64,000 bases of DNA, taken from contig NZ_JABVAX010000006.1 of the NCBI RefSeq assembly GCF_013404595.1, positions 62,001-126,000 on the forward strand, in the 5' to 3' direction. Origin of the DNA: Jannaschia marina. Lineage in GTDB: Bacteria > Pseudomonadota > Alphaproteobacteria > Rhodobacterales > Rhodobacteraceae. Positions 1 through 8,789 of this stretch are shown one piece after another (position 1 is the stretch's first letter; each line of letters begins with the position of its first letter). Both the position numbers and the translations under genes were made by a program. The notes below the pieces were generated by a model. The model was not told where the DNA came from. It made no database searches and was given only the letters and a program-made list of their open reading frames with translations.

Positions 1-1
1 G

Positions 2-1465
2 CTCTCGTCGGCCCAGATGCGCCAGCTCGCGCTCCTCGCCGAAAAGTGGGACAAGGGCTACGGCCATTTCACCACGCGCCAGAACATCCAGTACAACTGG
101 CCGAAACTGACCGACATCCCGGACATGCTCGATGCGTTGGGCGAGGTCGGGCTGCACGCCATCCAGACGTCGGGCAACACGATCCGCAACGTGACGGCCG
201 ATCACTTCGCCGGGGCCGCCGACGACGAGGTGGCCGACCCCCGCCCCATCGCGGAGCTTCTGCGCCAGTGGTCGACCGACCACCCGGAGTTCCAGTTCCT
301 GCCCCGCAAGTTCAAGATCGCAATCACCGGCGCGCCGAACGACCGCGCCGTGACACGCGCCCATGACATCGGCCTGGTGCTCAAGCGTCGGGACGGCGCG
401 CTGGGCGTGGAAGTCATCATCGGTGGCGGCCTCGGCCGCACGCCCATGGTCGGCAAGACCGTGCGGGATTTCCTGCCGATCGAGGACCTGCTGCCCTATT
501 GCGAGGCGATCGTGTCGGTCTACAACCGGCTCGGCCGGCGCGACAACAAGTACAAGGCGCGCATCAAGATCACCGTTCACGAGAACGGGCTCGATACGAT
601 GCGCGAGAAGATCGAGGCGCGCTTCGCCGAATTGAAGCCGCTCTTTTCGGGTGTCGACCAAGAGATGCTGGCCGGGATCGAGCGCTCCTTCGCCCTGCCC
701 GACTTCGTCGACAACACGCCCGCGCCGATCCTCGACCCGGTGCTGCAGAGCTTCGTCGACACGAACGTCACGGCCCACAAGCGCGACGACCACGCCATCG
801 TGACGATCTCGATCAAGAAGCACGGCGAGACGCCGGGCGATGCGACCGCCGATCAGATGCGGCTGATGGCCGATCTGGCCGAGGCCCATGCCTACGGCGA
901 GCTGCGCATCTCTCACGAGCAGAACGTGATCTTGCCCCATGTTCGCCGCGACGCCCTGCCCGCGCTCTTCGAGGCGCTGAAGGCGGCGGGCCTCGGCACG
1001 GCGAACGTCGGGCTTGCCTCCGACATCATCGCCTGCCCGGGCATGGACTACTGCGCGCTGGCCACGGCCCGCTCCATCCCCGTCGCGCAGGGCATCGCGA
1101 AGCGGATCGACGAGCTGAAGATCGAGCATGACGTCGGCCACCTGAAGATCAAGATTTCGGGCTGCATCAACGCCTGTGGCCACCACCATGTCGGGCACAT
1201 CGGCATCCTCGGCCTCGACCGCGCGGGGGTGGAGAACTACCAGATCACGCTCGGCGGCGATGGCTCGGAGCGCACGGCTATCGGCGAGCGCGCGGGCCCC
1301 GGCTTTGCCTACGATCAGGTCGTGCCCGCGATCGAGCGCCTGATCCTCGCATATCTCGACCTGCGCGAGGGCGCGGAGGAAACCTTCATCGACGCCTACC
1401 GCCGGCTGGGCCCCGCGCCCTTCAAGGCCGCGCTCTATCCCGAGGAGAAACAGGATGCCGCTTGA
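2..1465 (+). CDS. cysI: Nitrite/sulfite reductase hemoprotein (5' end outside window)
   Basis: This is the C-terminal ~487 residues of an assimilatory sulfite reductase of the siroheme/4Fe-4S ferredoxin-nitrite/sulfite reductase family, which reduces sulfite to sulfide with six electrons. The reading frame is open from base 2, so the true start lies upstream. The four cluster ligands are visible: C-X5-C at bases 1034-1054 (CPGMDYC) and C-X3-C at 1163-1177 (CINAC). Its last bases overlap cysH by 11 nt, and the DUF934 and fpr genes follow on the same strand, so this is one sulfur-assimilation operon. The ferredoxin-NADP reductase downstream suggests the electron route. The family cannot be split into sulfite versus nitrite use by sequence alone; the cysH neighbour argues for sulfite. 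Confidence 0.93.
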   Translation, partial: LSSAQMRQLALLAEKWDKGYGHFTTRQNIQYNWPKLTDIPDMLDALGEVGLHAIQTSGNTIRNVTADHFAGAADDEVADPRPIAELLRQWSTDHPEFQFLPRKFKIAITGAPNDRAVTRAHDIGLVLKRRDGALGVEVIIGGGLGRTPMVGKTVRDFLPIEDLLPYCEAIVSVYNRLGRRDNKYKARIKITVHENGLDTMREKIEARFAELKPLFSGVDQEMLAGIERSFALPDFVDNTPAPILDPVLQSFVDTNVTAHKRDDHAIVTISIKKHGETPGDATADQMRLMADLAEAHAYGELRISHEQNVILPHVRRDALPALFEALKAAGLGTANVGLASDIIACPGMDYCALATARSIPVAQGIAKRIDELKIEHDVGHLKIKISGCINACGHHHVGHIGILGLDRAGVENYQITLGGDGSERTAIGERAGPGFAYDQVVPAIERLILAYLDLREGAEETFIDAYRRLGPAPFKAALYPEEKQDAA

Positions 1466-2195
1466 TCTCACTGCCCTCCTGACCGCCCGCGCGGCGCAAC
1501 TCAACGCCGATCTCAAGGGGGCCGACGCGGAGGTCGTGCTCGACACGGCGTTGCGCAACGCCAAGGTGGGCGATCTCGCGATGGTCTCGTCCTTCGGGGC
1601 GGAATCGGTCGTGCTGCTCCACCTTCTGTCGCGGGTGGCTCCCGACACGCCGGTCCTCTTCCTCGAGACGGGGATGCTCTTCCCCGAGACGCTTGCCTAC
1701 CAGCGCGAGGTGGCCGAGACGCTGGGGCTGACGGACGTGCGCGTCATCCGCCCCGACAGCCTCGACCTCTTCCTCCACGACCCCGAGGGCGACCTGCATC
1801 AGCGCGACGCCGACACCTGCTGCGCCCTGCGCAAGACGAAGCCACTGGAACTGGCGCTGCAGGCGTTCGATGGCTGGATCACCGGGCGCAAGCGGCACCA
1901 GACGGCCGACCGCGCCGAAATGGCGCTCTTCGAGGTCGATGCGGGCAAGCTCAAGATCAACCCGCTCGCCCATTGGACGCGCGAGGACATCGCCGCCCAC
2001 ATGGACGCGCACGACCTGCCGCGTCATCCGCTTGTCGCCCAGGGCTTCGCCTCCGTCGGCTGCGCGCCCTGCACTACCAAGGTCGCCCCGGGCGAGGACG
2101 CGCGCGCCGGACGCTGGCGCGGCCGCGTCAAGACCGAATGCGGCATCCATTTCTCCGCCGGGCGCATCTACCCCGGCCTGCACAAGGGGGCCTGA
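1455..2195 (+). CDS. cysH: Phosphoadenylyl/adenylyl-sulfate reductase
   Basis: A 246-residue thioredoxin-dependent APS/PAPS reductase that makes sulfite for the upstream reductase. The nucleotide-binding SSFGAES loop is at residues 45-51. The iron-sulfur cysteine pattern typical of bacterial APS-type enzymes is complete: C122-C123, C203 and C206, and the catalytic ECG cysteine at 229. Those extra cysteine pairs favour APS, or dual APS/PAPS, as substrate over the cluster-free enterobacterial PAPS type. The ATG lies inside the end of cysI, consistent with translational coupling. Length is normal for the family. Confidence 0.94.
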   Translation: MPLDLTALLTARAAQLNADLKGADAEVVLDTALRNAKVGDLAMVSSFGAESVVLLHLLSRVAPDTPVLFLETGMLFPETLAYQREVAETLGLTDVRVIRPDSLDLFLHDPEGDLHQRDADTCCALRKTKPLELALQAFDGWITGRKRHQTADRAEMALFEVDAGKLKINPLAHWTREDIAAHMDAHDLPRHPLVAQGFASVGCAPCTTKVAPGEDARAGRWRGRVKTECGIHFSAGRIYPGLHKGA

Positions 2196-2196
2196 C

Positions 2197-2625
2197 ATGC
2201 CCATCATCACCGACGGCGGCTTCGCGCCCGAAGACCTGAATGCCGCCTTCTCCCCCTCGGATGACTTGCCGGCGAACGGCCCGCTCGCCATCGACATCGC
2301 GCCGGACGCCGACCTCGAACCGGTGCTCGCGCGGCTTGAGGACGCGCATGTGATCCGCGTCGGCTTCCCGAGCTTCGCCGACGGCCGCGGGTTCACCATC
2401 GCGCGCGCGTTGCGCCGCGCGGGCTTCCGGGGCCGGTTGCGGGCCGCGGGCCATGTCCTCGCCGATCAATACGCCATGGCCCGGCGCGCGGGCTTCGACG
2501 AAGTCGAAATCTCCGATGATCTGGCCGCCCGACAGCCAGAGGAGCAGTGGCGCGCCCGCGCCGACTGGCAGGCCCACGACTACCAGGCCCGCCTCGGCCG
2601 CGCCCGCGACCGTCAGACCGCCTAG
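2197..2625 (+). CDS. DUF934 family protein, sulfite-reduction accessory
   Basis: A 142-residue soluble protein of the DUF934 family, which is regularly found next to siroheme sulfite reductases; its exact role is not established. The ATG follows the cysH stop by one base, so the longer frame that reads back into cysH is not the real start. The C-terminal part carries the acidic and basic pattern EVEISDDLAARQPEEQW, usual for the family. There is no signal peptide or membrane segment. Position between cysH and fpr supports an accessory or electron-transfer role, but that is inference. Confidence 0.85.
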   Translation: MPIITDGGFAPEDLNAAFSPSDDLPANGPLAIDIAPDADLEPVLARLEDAHVIRVGFPSFADGRGFTIARALRRAGFRGRLRAAGHVLADQYAMARRAGFDEVEISDDLAARQPEEQWRARADWQAHDYQARLGRARDRQTA

Positions 2626-2677
2626 AAACCTCCCCCCGACTTGATTAGAGGAGCGGGCAACAGCCCGCTTTATTGCC

Positions 2678-3511
2678 ATGAATGACATGACCGCCACGCC
2701 CACTGCTCCCGTGCTCCCCGATGCGCAGACCGTCACATCGGTCACGCATTGGACCGACCGGCTCTTCTCCTTCCGGGTGACGCGCCCGGCCTCGCTCCGC
2801 TTCCGCTCGGGCGAGTTCGTGATGATCGGCCTCATGGGCGACCCGCACCCCGAGACGGGCAAGCAGAAGCCGCTCCTGCGCGCCTATTCCATCGCCTCGC
2901 CCAGCTGGGACGAGGAGCTGGAGTTCTACTCGATCAAGGTGCAGGACGGCCCGCTGACCTCCAAGCTGCAGCACATCCGGCCCGGCGACCAGATCATCCT
3001 GCGCCCGAAGCCCGTCGGCACGCTCGTCCACGACGCGCTTCTGCCCGGCAGGCGGATCTGGTTCTTCGCCACCGGCACCGGCTTCGCGCCCTTCGCCTCC
3101 CTCCTGCGCGACCCGCAAACCTTCGAGGACTACGAGGAAGTCATCATCACCCACACCTGCCGCGACGTGGCGGAACTGGAGTACGGCCGTCAGCTGATCG
3201 AGAGCATCCGCACCGACGAGATGCTGGTGGAACTCCTAGGCGAAGAGAACCTCGCCAAGCTGAAGTACTACCCGACGACGACGCGCGAGACCTCGCCGAA
3301 AATGGGACGGATCACCGATCTGCTGAAATCCGGCGAAGCGCAGCGCGACCTCGGCGTCTCGGCCATCACGCCCGAAACCGATCGTGCCATGATCTGCGGC
3401 TCCATGGGCCTCAACACCGATCTGAAGGAGATCCTCGGGGGCTTCGGCCTCGAGGAGGGCGCGAACTCCGACCCGAAGCACTTCGTGGTGGAAAAGGCCT
3501 TCGTGGGCTGA
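2678..3511 (+). CDS. fpr: Ferredoxin--NADP+ reductase
   Basis: A 277-residue bacterial type ferredoxin/flavodoxin-NADP+ reductase. The FAD-binding RAYS motif is at residues 68-71 and the NADP-binding loop GTGFAPFASLLRDP follows in the middle. It ends in VEKAFVG, the short C-terminal extension typical of proteobacterial Fpr. It sits 52 nt behind the DUF934 gene, so it may share the operon and supply reduced ferredoxin to the sulfite reductase. The 203 nt downstream hold only a transposase remnant. Confidence 0.93.
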   Translation: MNDMTATPTAPVLPDAQTVTSVTHWTDRLFSFRVTRPASLRFRSGEFVMIGLMGDPHPETGKQKPLLRAYSIASPSWDEELEFYSIKVQDGPLTSKLQHIRPGDQIILRPKPVGTLVHDALLPGRRIWFFATGTGFAPFASLLRDPQTFEDYEEVIITHTCRDVAELEYGRQLIESIRTDEMLVELLGEENLAKLKYYPTTTRETSPKMGRITDLLKSGEAQRDLGVSAITPETDRAMICGSMGLNTDLKEILGGFGLEEGANSDPKHFVVEKAFVG

Positions 3512-3532
3512 GGGCACCGTAGGCTGCAAGGG

Positions 3533-3693
3533 TGGCCCCGGTCCGCGGGGCCAACCGAAGATGCAACCGGATCGAGCGGTTCTTCTCGGAACGCAAGCAC
3601 TCCCGGGGCATCGCGACCCGATACAAAAACACGATCAGAACTTCAGCGCCCGCATCAGACTCGCCGCAGTACGCATCTGGTTGCGGGCCGGTG
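3533..3693 (+). pseudogene. Decayed 3' end of an IS5-family transposase
   Basis: Reading bases 3547-3630 gives ...NRIERFFSERKHSRG and IATRYKN, the conserved C-terminal DDE-E region of IS5-family transposases. After a +1/-1 shift near 3630 the neighbouring frame continues with HDQNFSARIRLAAVRIWLRA, the usual end of these proteins. The catalytic N-terminal two thirds are missing and the frame is broken, so this is an inactive relic. A perfect 8-bp hairpin (TGGCCCCG, loop 3541-3545, CGGGGCCA) sits at its left edge. No terminal inverted repeats or target duplication can be recognised. Confidence 0.72.
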
Positions 3694-3714
3694 GTCTAGC
3701 GTCGGTAAGCCGTG

Positions 3715-4656
3715 TCAGCCGGCGTCCGGTCGAAGGACCGCGACGGCGAAACGCGCCGCATCGTCGGTCAGCATCTCCTCAACGCGCCAGCCCGCCGCGG
3801 CGGCCAGAGCTTCGAGCGTTTCAGCGGTGTATTTGCGACAACTCTCGGTGTGGATGCTCTCGCCCTCCCGGAACGTGATCACATCCTCGCCAAGCCGCAC
3901 CGTCTGCGCCCGCTCGGAGACCAGATGCATCTCGATGCGGGCCGGATCCTCGCACCACCGGGCTTCGTGCCGAAACTCAGAGAGGTCGAAATTAGCCTGA
4001 GCTTCGTCGTTCAACCGGTTGAGAACGTTCAGATTGAAAGCCGCCGTGACCCCCGCGGCATCATCGTAGGCCGCGATCAGGTCCGGGGCCGGCTTAACAA
4101 GATCCGCGCCGAGGATGAACCCCTCGACGGCAGGCCATGCGCGGGCCCGCGCGAGCAGGGCGACGGCCTCCAAAGGATCGAGATTGCCGATCGTCGAGCC
4201 CGGGAAGAAGCCGATCTTGGACAGTGTGATCACATCGTCGGGCAAGTTCACCGATCCGGTGAAATCCCCCACGACCGGCCGGATCGCCAGGCCCGGGTAG
4301 CGCGCGCGCAGATCGTCGGCCGTCGACAGGAGGAAATCCTCCGAGATGTCGATCGGCACATAGGCCCCGAAGTGCTCGCCCGCGCCGAGGAGCGTGCGCG
4401 TCTTGACGCTCGCGCCGGAGCCGAGCTCCACGAGCGCCCCGCCCCGCGGCACGAGCCCGGCCAGCCGCGCGGCATTCTCCTTCAGGATCGCCGCCTCGGT
4501 CCGCGTCGGGTAGTACTCCGGCAGCTCCGTGATCTCCTCGAAGAGTTCCGAGCCACGTCGGTCGTAGAACCACTTCGGCGACAGCGCCTTCTGCGGACGA
4601 CGAAGCGTCTCGCGGGCATCGGCAAGCAACTCACTGTTCACACACATGTCCTTCAT
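3715..4656 (-). CDS. egtD: L-histidine N(alpha)-methyltransferase
   Basis: A 313-residue SAM-dependent methyltransferase that trimethylates histidine to hercynine, the first step of ergothioneine synthesis. The SAM-binding motif ALVELGSGASVKTRTLL is near residues 74-90 and the N-terminal QKALSPKWFYDRRGSELFEE is split across 22-41 as in the family. The start chosen is the ATG at 4656, whose ATGA overlaps the egtB stop; the frame is open for another 77 codons upstream but only inside egtB. Co-translation with egtB gives hercynine and its sulfoxidation as a pair. No egtA, egtC or egtE is present here. Confidence 0.93.
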   Translation of the reverse strand: MKDMCVNSELLADARETLRRPQKALSPKWFYDRRGSELFEEITELPEYYPTRTEAAILKENAARLAGLVPRGGALVELGSGASVKTRTLLGAGEHFGAYVPIDISEDFLLSTADDLRARYPGLAIRPVVGDFTGSVNLPDDVITLSKIGFFPGSTIGNLDPLEAVALLARARAWPAVEGFILGADLVKPAPDLIAAYDDAAGVTAAFNLNVLNRLNDEAQANFDLSEFRHEARWCEDPARIEMHLVSERAQTVRLGEDVITFREGESIHTESCRKYTAETLEALAAAAGWRVEEMLTDDAARFAVAVLRPDAG

Positions 4657-5906
4657 GTCACATCCCGCGCCAGGCGCAGCCCCATCATCTGCCACCGCTG
4701 ATGCGGATAGAAGAACGTCCGGTAGGTCGAGCGCATCTGGTCGCGCGGCGTCGCGCAGGAGCCGCCGCGCAGCACCATCTGGTTGACCATGAACTTGCCA
4801 TTGTACTCGCCGAGCGCGCCCTCGGGCCGACGGAACCCCGGATAGGGCGTGAAGGGCGAGGACGTCCATTCCCAAACATCGCCCCAAACCCCCTCCCCCG
4901 GCATGGGCCGCAGCGGCCCGTCGTCGAGGAAATTGCCCGCGATCGGGCGGTCGCGGAAGGCGATCTCGTGCTCGACTTCCGTCGGTAGGCGCGCTCCGGC
5001 CCAGCGGGCGAAGGCATCGGCCTCATAGTAACTCACGTGGACGACCGGCGCGTCGAGCGCCACCGGCTGCGGCCCGCGCAGCGTATAGGTCCACCATTCG
5101 CCGTCCTGTTGCCACCAGTAGAGCGGATGGTGCCACTCCTCTCGTGTCGCGACGGCATGGCCTTCCATGAACCAGTGCCGCGCGTCGTCGTAGCCGCCGT
5201 CCTCCATGAAGGCGATCCACTCGCGGTTGGTGACCGGGCGGTCGGCGATCTCGAAAGCCTGCGTGAAGGCCCTGTGGCGCGGGCTTTCGCAATCATAGGC
5301 GAACCCGGCTCCGTCGTGGCCGATCTCCACGAGCCCGCCGTCGTGGCGCGTGAAGGTAAGCGGCACCTCCTGCGTCACCGGCAGCGGCTGCGGGTCGCGG
5401 TAGGCGGGCAGAAGCGGATTGAAGGAGAGCCCGTGCAACAAGTCGGTCACGAGCAGTTCTTGATGCTGCATCTCGTGGTGGCAGCCCAGTTCCACGAGCC
5501 CCGCGATCTCCTCGGCATCGTCGCGCCCGCCCGTGAGCAGTGCATCCATCGCCGCGTCGACGTGGGCGCGGTAGTCGGCCACCTCGGCGCAGTCGGGGCG
5601 CGAGACCATGCCCCGCCGGTCCCGCGCGTGCCGCGGCCCCGCCTGGGTGTAGTAGCTGTTAAAGAGGAAGGCGAAGCGGTCGTCCGGGCTGCTGTAGCCG
5701 GAGACGCGTGGGCGCAGGATGAACTCCTCGAAGAACCAGGTCGTATGGGCCAGATGCCATTTCGCCGGGGAAGCATCCTCCATCGACTGCAGCATCTGGT
5801 CCTCCGGCCGCAGCGGCGCGGCCAGCGCGCGCGTCCGGCCCCGCGTCCGCGCGTAGAGATCGAGGGCATCGTTCGGCGCCAGCGGCGCGGGAGCGGGAGA
5901 GATCAT
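4653..5906 (-). CDS. egtB: Ergothioneine sulfoxide synthase EgtB
   Basis: A 417-residue non-haem iron enzyme joining hercynine to a thiol (cysteine or gamma-glutamylcysteine). The N-terminal DinB-like domain carries KWHLAHTTWFFEEF near residue 49 and the iron-binding HX3HXE (HEMQHQE) near residue 145. The C-terminal half is a formylglycine-enzyme (FGE-sulfatase) domain with GDVWEWTSSPF and LRGGSCATPRDQMR. The ATG at 5906 has GGAAGG upstream. The absence of egtA/egtC nearby suggests either direct cysteine use or genes elsewhere; sequence alone does not decide this. Confidence 0.94.
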   Translation of the reverse strand: MISPAPAPLAPNDALDLYARTRGRTRALAAPLRPEDQMLQSMEDASPAKWHLAHTTWFFEEFILRPRVSGYSSPDDRFAFLFNSYYTQAGPRHARDRRGMVSRPDCAEVADYRAHVDAAMDALLTGGRDDAEEIAGLVELGCHHEMQHQELLVTDLLHGLSFNPLLPAYRDPQPLPVTQEVPLTFTRHDGGLVEIGHDGAGFAYDCESPRHRAFTQAFEIADRPVTNREWIAFMEDGGYDDARHWFMEGHAVATREEWHHPLYWWQQDGEWWTYTLRGPQPVALDAPVVHVSYYEADAFARWAGARLPTEVEHEIAFRDRPIAGNFLDDGPLRPMPGEGVWGDVWEWTSSPFTPYPGFRRPEGALGEYNGKFMVNQMVLRGGSCATPRDQMRSTYRTFFYPHQRWQMMGLRLARDVT

Positions 5907-5999
5907 GGCGGGGCCTTCCGTCGAGGACGTGAACCCTCAACCTAGAGGATATTTCCCGACTGTCCCGTCAATGTTCCGTGACGCCCGGCAAGCCTCCGC

Positions 6000-7313
6000 T
6001 CACCGTTCCGGCAGGAGACCGCGCGGCGAGAAGCGCAGGACGAGCAGAAGCACGAGACCCATCGTCAAGAGCCGCATATGCGCGACCGAGTCGAGGAGAT
6101 GCGCTTTCAGCCAGCTGCCGTCGGCCATGCCGGCGGTGATCCCCTGCATCAGGAGCGCGCCGAGCGGCTCCACCTGCACCCAGAGCCACCAGATCAGGAA
6201 GCCGCCGAGGACTGCGCCCCAGTTGTTGCCCGAACCGCCGACGATCACCATCACCCAGACGAGGAAGGTGAAGCGGAGGGGCTGATACGTGCCGGGCGTC
6301 AGCTGCCCGTCGAGCGTCGTCATCATCGCGCCGGCGAGGCCCACCACGGCCGAGCCCAGTACGAAAACCTGCAGATGGCGCGCGGTCACGTCCTTGCCCA
6401 TGGCTTCCGCCGCTGTCTCGTTGTCGCGGATCGCGCGCATCATCCGACCCCAGGGCGAAGCAAGCGCCGATTGCGTCAGCCAGATCAGGCCTAGCAGGAT
6501 CACGCCGAAGAGCCCGGCATAGGCCAGCTTGACGAAGATCGTCGAGGCGGTGACCGGGTCGGTGCCGAACTCCGTCACCAGTTCCCGGAACCACTCCGCC
6601 TGCTGCAGGTCCACCTCATAGGGCACGGGCCGCGGCAGGCCGATGACGTTCTTGACGCCCCGCGCCATCCAGTCTTCGTTCTTCATCACGGCGATCACGA
6701 TCTCCGCGATGCCGAGCGTCGCGATGGCAAGGTAGTCCGAGCGCAGGCCGAGCGCCGTCTTCCCGATCACCCAGGCCGCGCCCGCCGCGAGCAATCCGCC
6801 AACCGGCCAGGCCAGCAGCACCGGCAGGCCGAGACCGCCGATATTGCCCTCACTCGCCGGATTGACCGCCTCGACCGCCGCGACGCCCGGATCGAGCACC
6901 GAGCGGAAGACGAAGAACCCCGCCAGCAGGATCGCCGCGGTCGCCCATCCCCGGAACTTCGGCAGGCGCATGTAGGCGAGGATCGCCGCCACGACCGTGG
7001 CCGCCCCGAGGACGAGGCCGAGCGCGATGCGCAGACCTCCGGCAGAGGCGGCCTCCGTATTGGGGGGCATCGAGATCAGGACCGCGCCGAGGCCCCCGAG
7101 CGCCACGAACCCCATGATGCCGACGTTGAAGAGGCCCGCGTAGCCCCACTGGATGTTCACCCCGAGCGCCATCACGGCCGAGATGAGACCCATGTTGAGG
7201 ATCGTGAGCGCCACGTTCCACGACTGCATCACCCCCGTCCCGACAAGGAGCGCGGCCACCAGCGCAAAGAGGATGAGGGCGCGCGTCGTCTGCCCCTGCG
7301 TCTGCGTCGTCAT
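6000..7313 (-). CDS. livM: Branched-chain amino acid type ABC permease LivM
   Basis: A 437-residue inner-membrane permease of the BPD_transp_2 (LivM/UrtC) family with about ten hydrophobic segments. The signature region TLGIAEIVIAVMKNEDWMARG and the EAA-like SPWGRMMRAIRDNETAAEAMG are both present. It is somewhat longer than E. coli LivM because of extra residues between the early membrane segments and the core. Its ATG overlaps the livH stop (ATGA). It is the last gene of the operon; no terminator hairpin with a T tract is evident in the 93 nt behind it. Confidence 0.92.
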   Translation of the reverse strand: MTTQTQGQTTRALILFALVAALLVGTGVMQSWNVALTILNMGLISAVMALGVNIQWGYAGLFNVGIMGFVALGGLGAVLISMPPNTEAASAGGLRIALGLVLGAATVVAAILAYMRLPKFRGWATAAILLAGFFVFRSVLDPGVAAVEAVNPASEGNIGGLGLPVLLAWPVGGLLAAGAAWVIGKTALGLRSDYLAIATLGIAEIVIAVMKNEDWMARGVKNVIGLPRPVPYEVDLQQAEWFRELVTEFGTDPVTASTIFVKLAYAGLFGVILLGLIWLTQSALASPWGRMMRAIRDNETAAEAMGKDVTARHLQVFVLGSAVVGLAGAMMTTLDGQLTPGTYQPLRFTFLVWVMVIVGGSGNNWGAVLGGFLIWWLWVQVEPLGALLMQGITAGMADGSWLKAHLLDSVAHMRLLTMGLVLLLVLRFSPRGLLPER

Positions 7314-8320
7314 ACCGCTTTCCCCTTGAAGAGACCCGTCGGACGGAACAGCAGCACGATGATCAGGATCACGAAGCTGACCGCGAACTTGTAGTCGGTG
7401 GACAGGAGCTGCACGAGGCCGTCGGGCTCGAGGCTCTCCGGCAGCAGGTAGCCCAGCACCTTCTTGAGCGGATAGGTGATCGTCACCTCCGCGAAGGCGA
7501 TCACGAAGCCCCCCGCGATCGCCCCGAGCGGCGAGCCGAGACCGCCCACGATGGCCGCGGCGAAGATCGGCAGCAGCAGCTGGAAGTAGGTGAAGGGTTT
7601 GAAGCTCTTGTCGAGGCCGTAGAGCGTGCCGGCGATGGTCGCGAGCGCGGCGACCATGAGCCAGGTATACATCACCACCCGTTCCGGATTGATGCCCGAC
7701 AGAAGCGCCAGATCCTCGTTGTCGGAATAGGCGCGCATCGACTTGCCCGTCCGCGTCTTGTTGAGGAACCAGAAGAGCACCGCGACCACGATCACCGCGA
7801 CCACGACGGTGATGACCTGCGTCGTCTTGAGGGCCAGCCCCTCCGCGAGGCCCGTCATCTCCTTGAAGTCGCGCGCGGTGATGAGGAAGCGCTCGCCATC
7901 GGCAAACCGCTGGTCGTCGGGGCCGATGATGAAGCGGACGAGGCCGTTCATCACGAACATCACCCCGAGCGAGGCGATGACGAAGGTCACCGGCACGGCC
8001 TTCTTCACCCGGTAGAAGCGATAGACCGCCCGGTCGGTGCCGAGGAGCAGAAGTGCCGTCGCCGCGATCCCGACGGGCAGCGCCAGAAGCGCGGTCGGCA
8101 GCGGCCCGCCGGTGATGCCCGCCGCCTGCAACCCCCAGGTCGTCAGCACGACCGCCATCGTCCCGAAGGCCATCGTGTCGCCATGGGCGAAGTTCGAGAA
8201 CCGCAGGATCCCGTAGATCAGCGTGACACCAAGCGCCCCGAGCGCCAGCTGCGCACCATAGGCGGTGGCCGGCACGATGACGAAATTGGCCAGCGCGACC
8301 AGAGCGTTGAGGATGTCCAT
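7310..8320 (-). CDS. livH: Branched-chain amino acid type ABC permease LivH
   Basis: A 336-residue membrane permease, partner of LivM, with the family motifs GVTLIYGILRFSNFAHGDTM (N-terminal) and SDNEDLALLSGINPERV before IVGGLGSPLGAIAGG. The start chosen is the ATG at 8320. It overlaps the stop of the preceding small gene as TGATG and has GGAGGAG seven bases upstream, whereas an upstream in-frame start at 8338 lacks such a site. The pair LivH/LivM forms the membrane channel for a periplasmic-binding-protein importer. Confidence 0.92.
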   Translation of the reverse strand: MDILNALVALANFVIVPATAYGAQLALGALGVTLIYGILRFSNFAHGDTMAFGTMAVVLTTWGLQAAGITGGPLPTALLALPVGIAATALLLLGTDRAVYRFYRVKKAVPVTFVIASLGVMFVMNGLVRFIIGPDDQRFADGERFLITARDFKEMTGLAEGLALKTTQVITVVVAVIVVAVLFWFLNKTRTGKSMRAYSDNEDLALLSGINPERVVMYTWLMVAALATIAGTLYGLDKSFKPFTYFQLLLPIFAAAIVGGLGSPLGAIAGGFVIAFAEVTITYPLKKVLGYLLPESLEPDGLVQLLSTDYKFAVSFVILIIVLLFRPTGLFKGKAV

Positions 8321-8703
8321 CACCCCTCCTCCCGGCACAGGCCGATATAGCTGATCGTCAGGATCGGTTCCGGCAGATGCGCCGTCATCAGCGCCCCGCC
8401 GTCGGGCGCGATGGTCAACATCCGCGTCTCTCCCCCGTCCTCGGTTCCGGCCACCAGAACGCGCAGATCGCCGAGCATCACATCCGTGACGATGGGCGTG
8501 TCCCCCGCCGGGTCTGCAAAGGCCGTGCCGCTAACGGTCAGATCGAAGTCCGTTTCGGCGCAGCGCTCGTCCGACAGGCACTCCGTCGTAAAGCTGCACA
8601 CCGTCCCGGCTCCGGCCGCGCCCGCGCTCAGGCCCAGAAGAACCGCAGCCCAAATCTTCGTTTGCCAGATTTCCCCGCCGGAGCCACGTACCGTCGGGAA
8701 CAC
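8320..8703 (-). CDS. Small secreted Cys-containing protein, paralogue of the next gene
   Basis: Function not recognised. With the GTG start at 8703 it has 127 residues: a positively charged N terminus, a hydrophobic core (IWAAVLLGLSAGAAGA) and a likely cleavage after AGA, so it should be periplasmic. Mature cysteines are at 36, 42, 48 and 123, and the C terminus (ISYIGLC) resembles that of the neighbouring 160-residue protein (LNYAGYC), with a matching cysteine cluster near the mature N terminus. I infer a tandem paralogue. An ATG at 8790, overlapping the upstream stop as TGATG and preceded by GAGGTG, would add 29 residues. However, the DNA between 8704 and 8760 aligns with the tail of livF, and the GTG falls exactly where the paralogue has its ATG. 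Confidence 0.72.
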   Translation of the reverse strand: MFPTVRGSGGEIWQTKIWAAVLLGLSAGAAGAGTVCSFTTECLSDERCAETDFDLTVSGTAFADPAGDTPIVTDVMLGDLRVLVAGTEDGGETRMLTIAPDGGALMTAHLPEPILTISYIGLCREEG

Positions 8704-8760
8704 AGCTATCGCCCCAGGGCCAGACACGATGGGCCGACCTTTTCGTCCACCAAAAACTCC
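8704..8760 (-). pseudogene. Decayed copy of the livF 3' end
   Basis: Read on the minus strand, bases 8760-8731 match livF bases 9324-9295 at 24 of 30 positions without gaps (GGAGTTTTTGGTGGACGAAA against GGAGCTTCTGGCGGACGAAG at the start). The alignment continues at 6 of 10, then after a 5-base insertion at 10 of 15 positions up to the start codon of the following gene. The matched livF codons encode its last residues before the stop. Most changes alter the amino acid and several are C to T or G to A, as expected of non-functional DNA. This is best read as the scar of a tandem duplication of livF tail plus the adjoining small gene. Confidence 0.62.
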
Positions 8761-8789
8761 AGGCCGATCCAAGACATCGAGCGGGTCCA

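Noticed and set aside
3561-3878. A small plus-strand gene between fpr and egtD
   Set aside because: Its only meaningful part is the frameshifted transposase end, and the rest overlaps egtD antisense.
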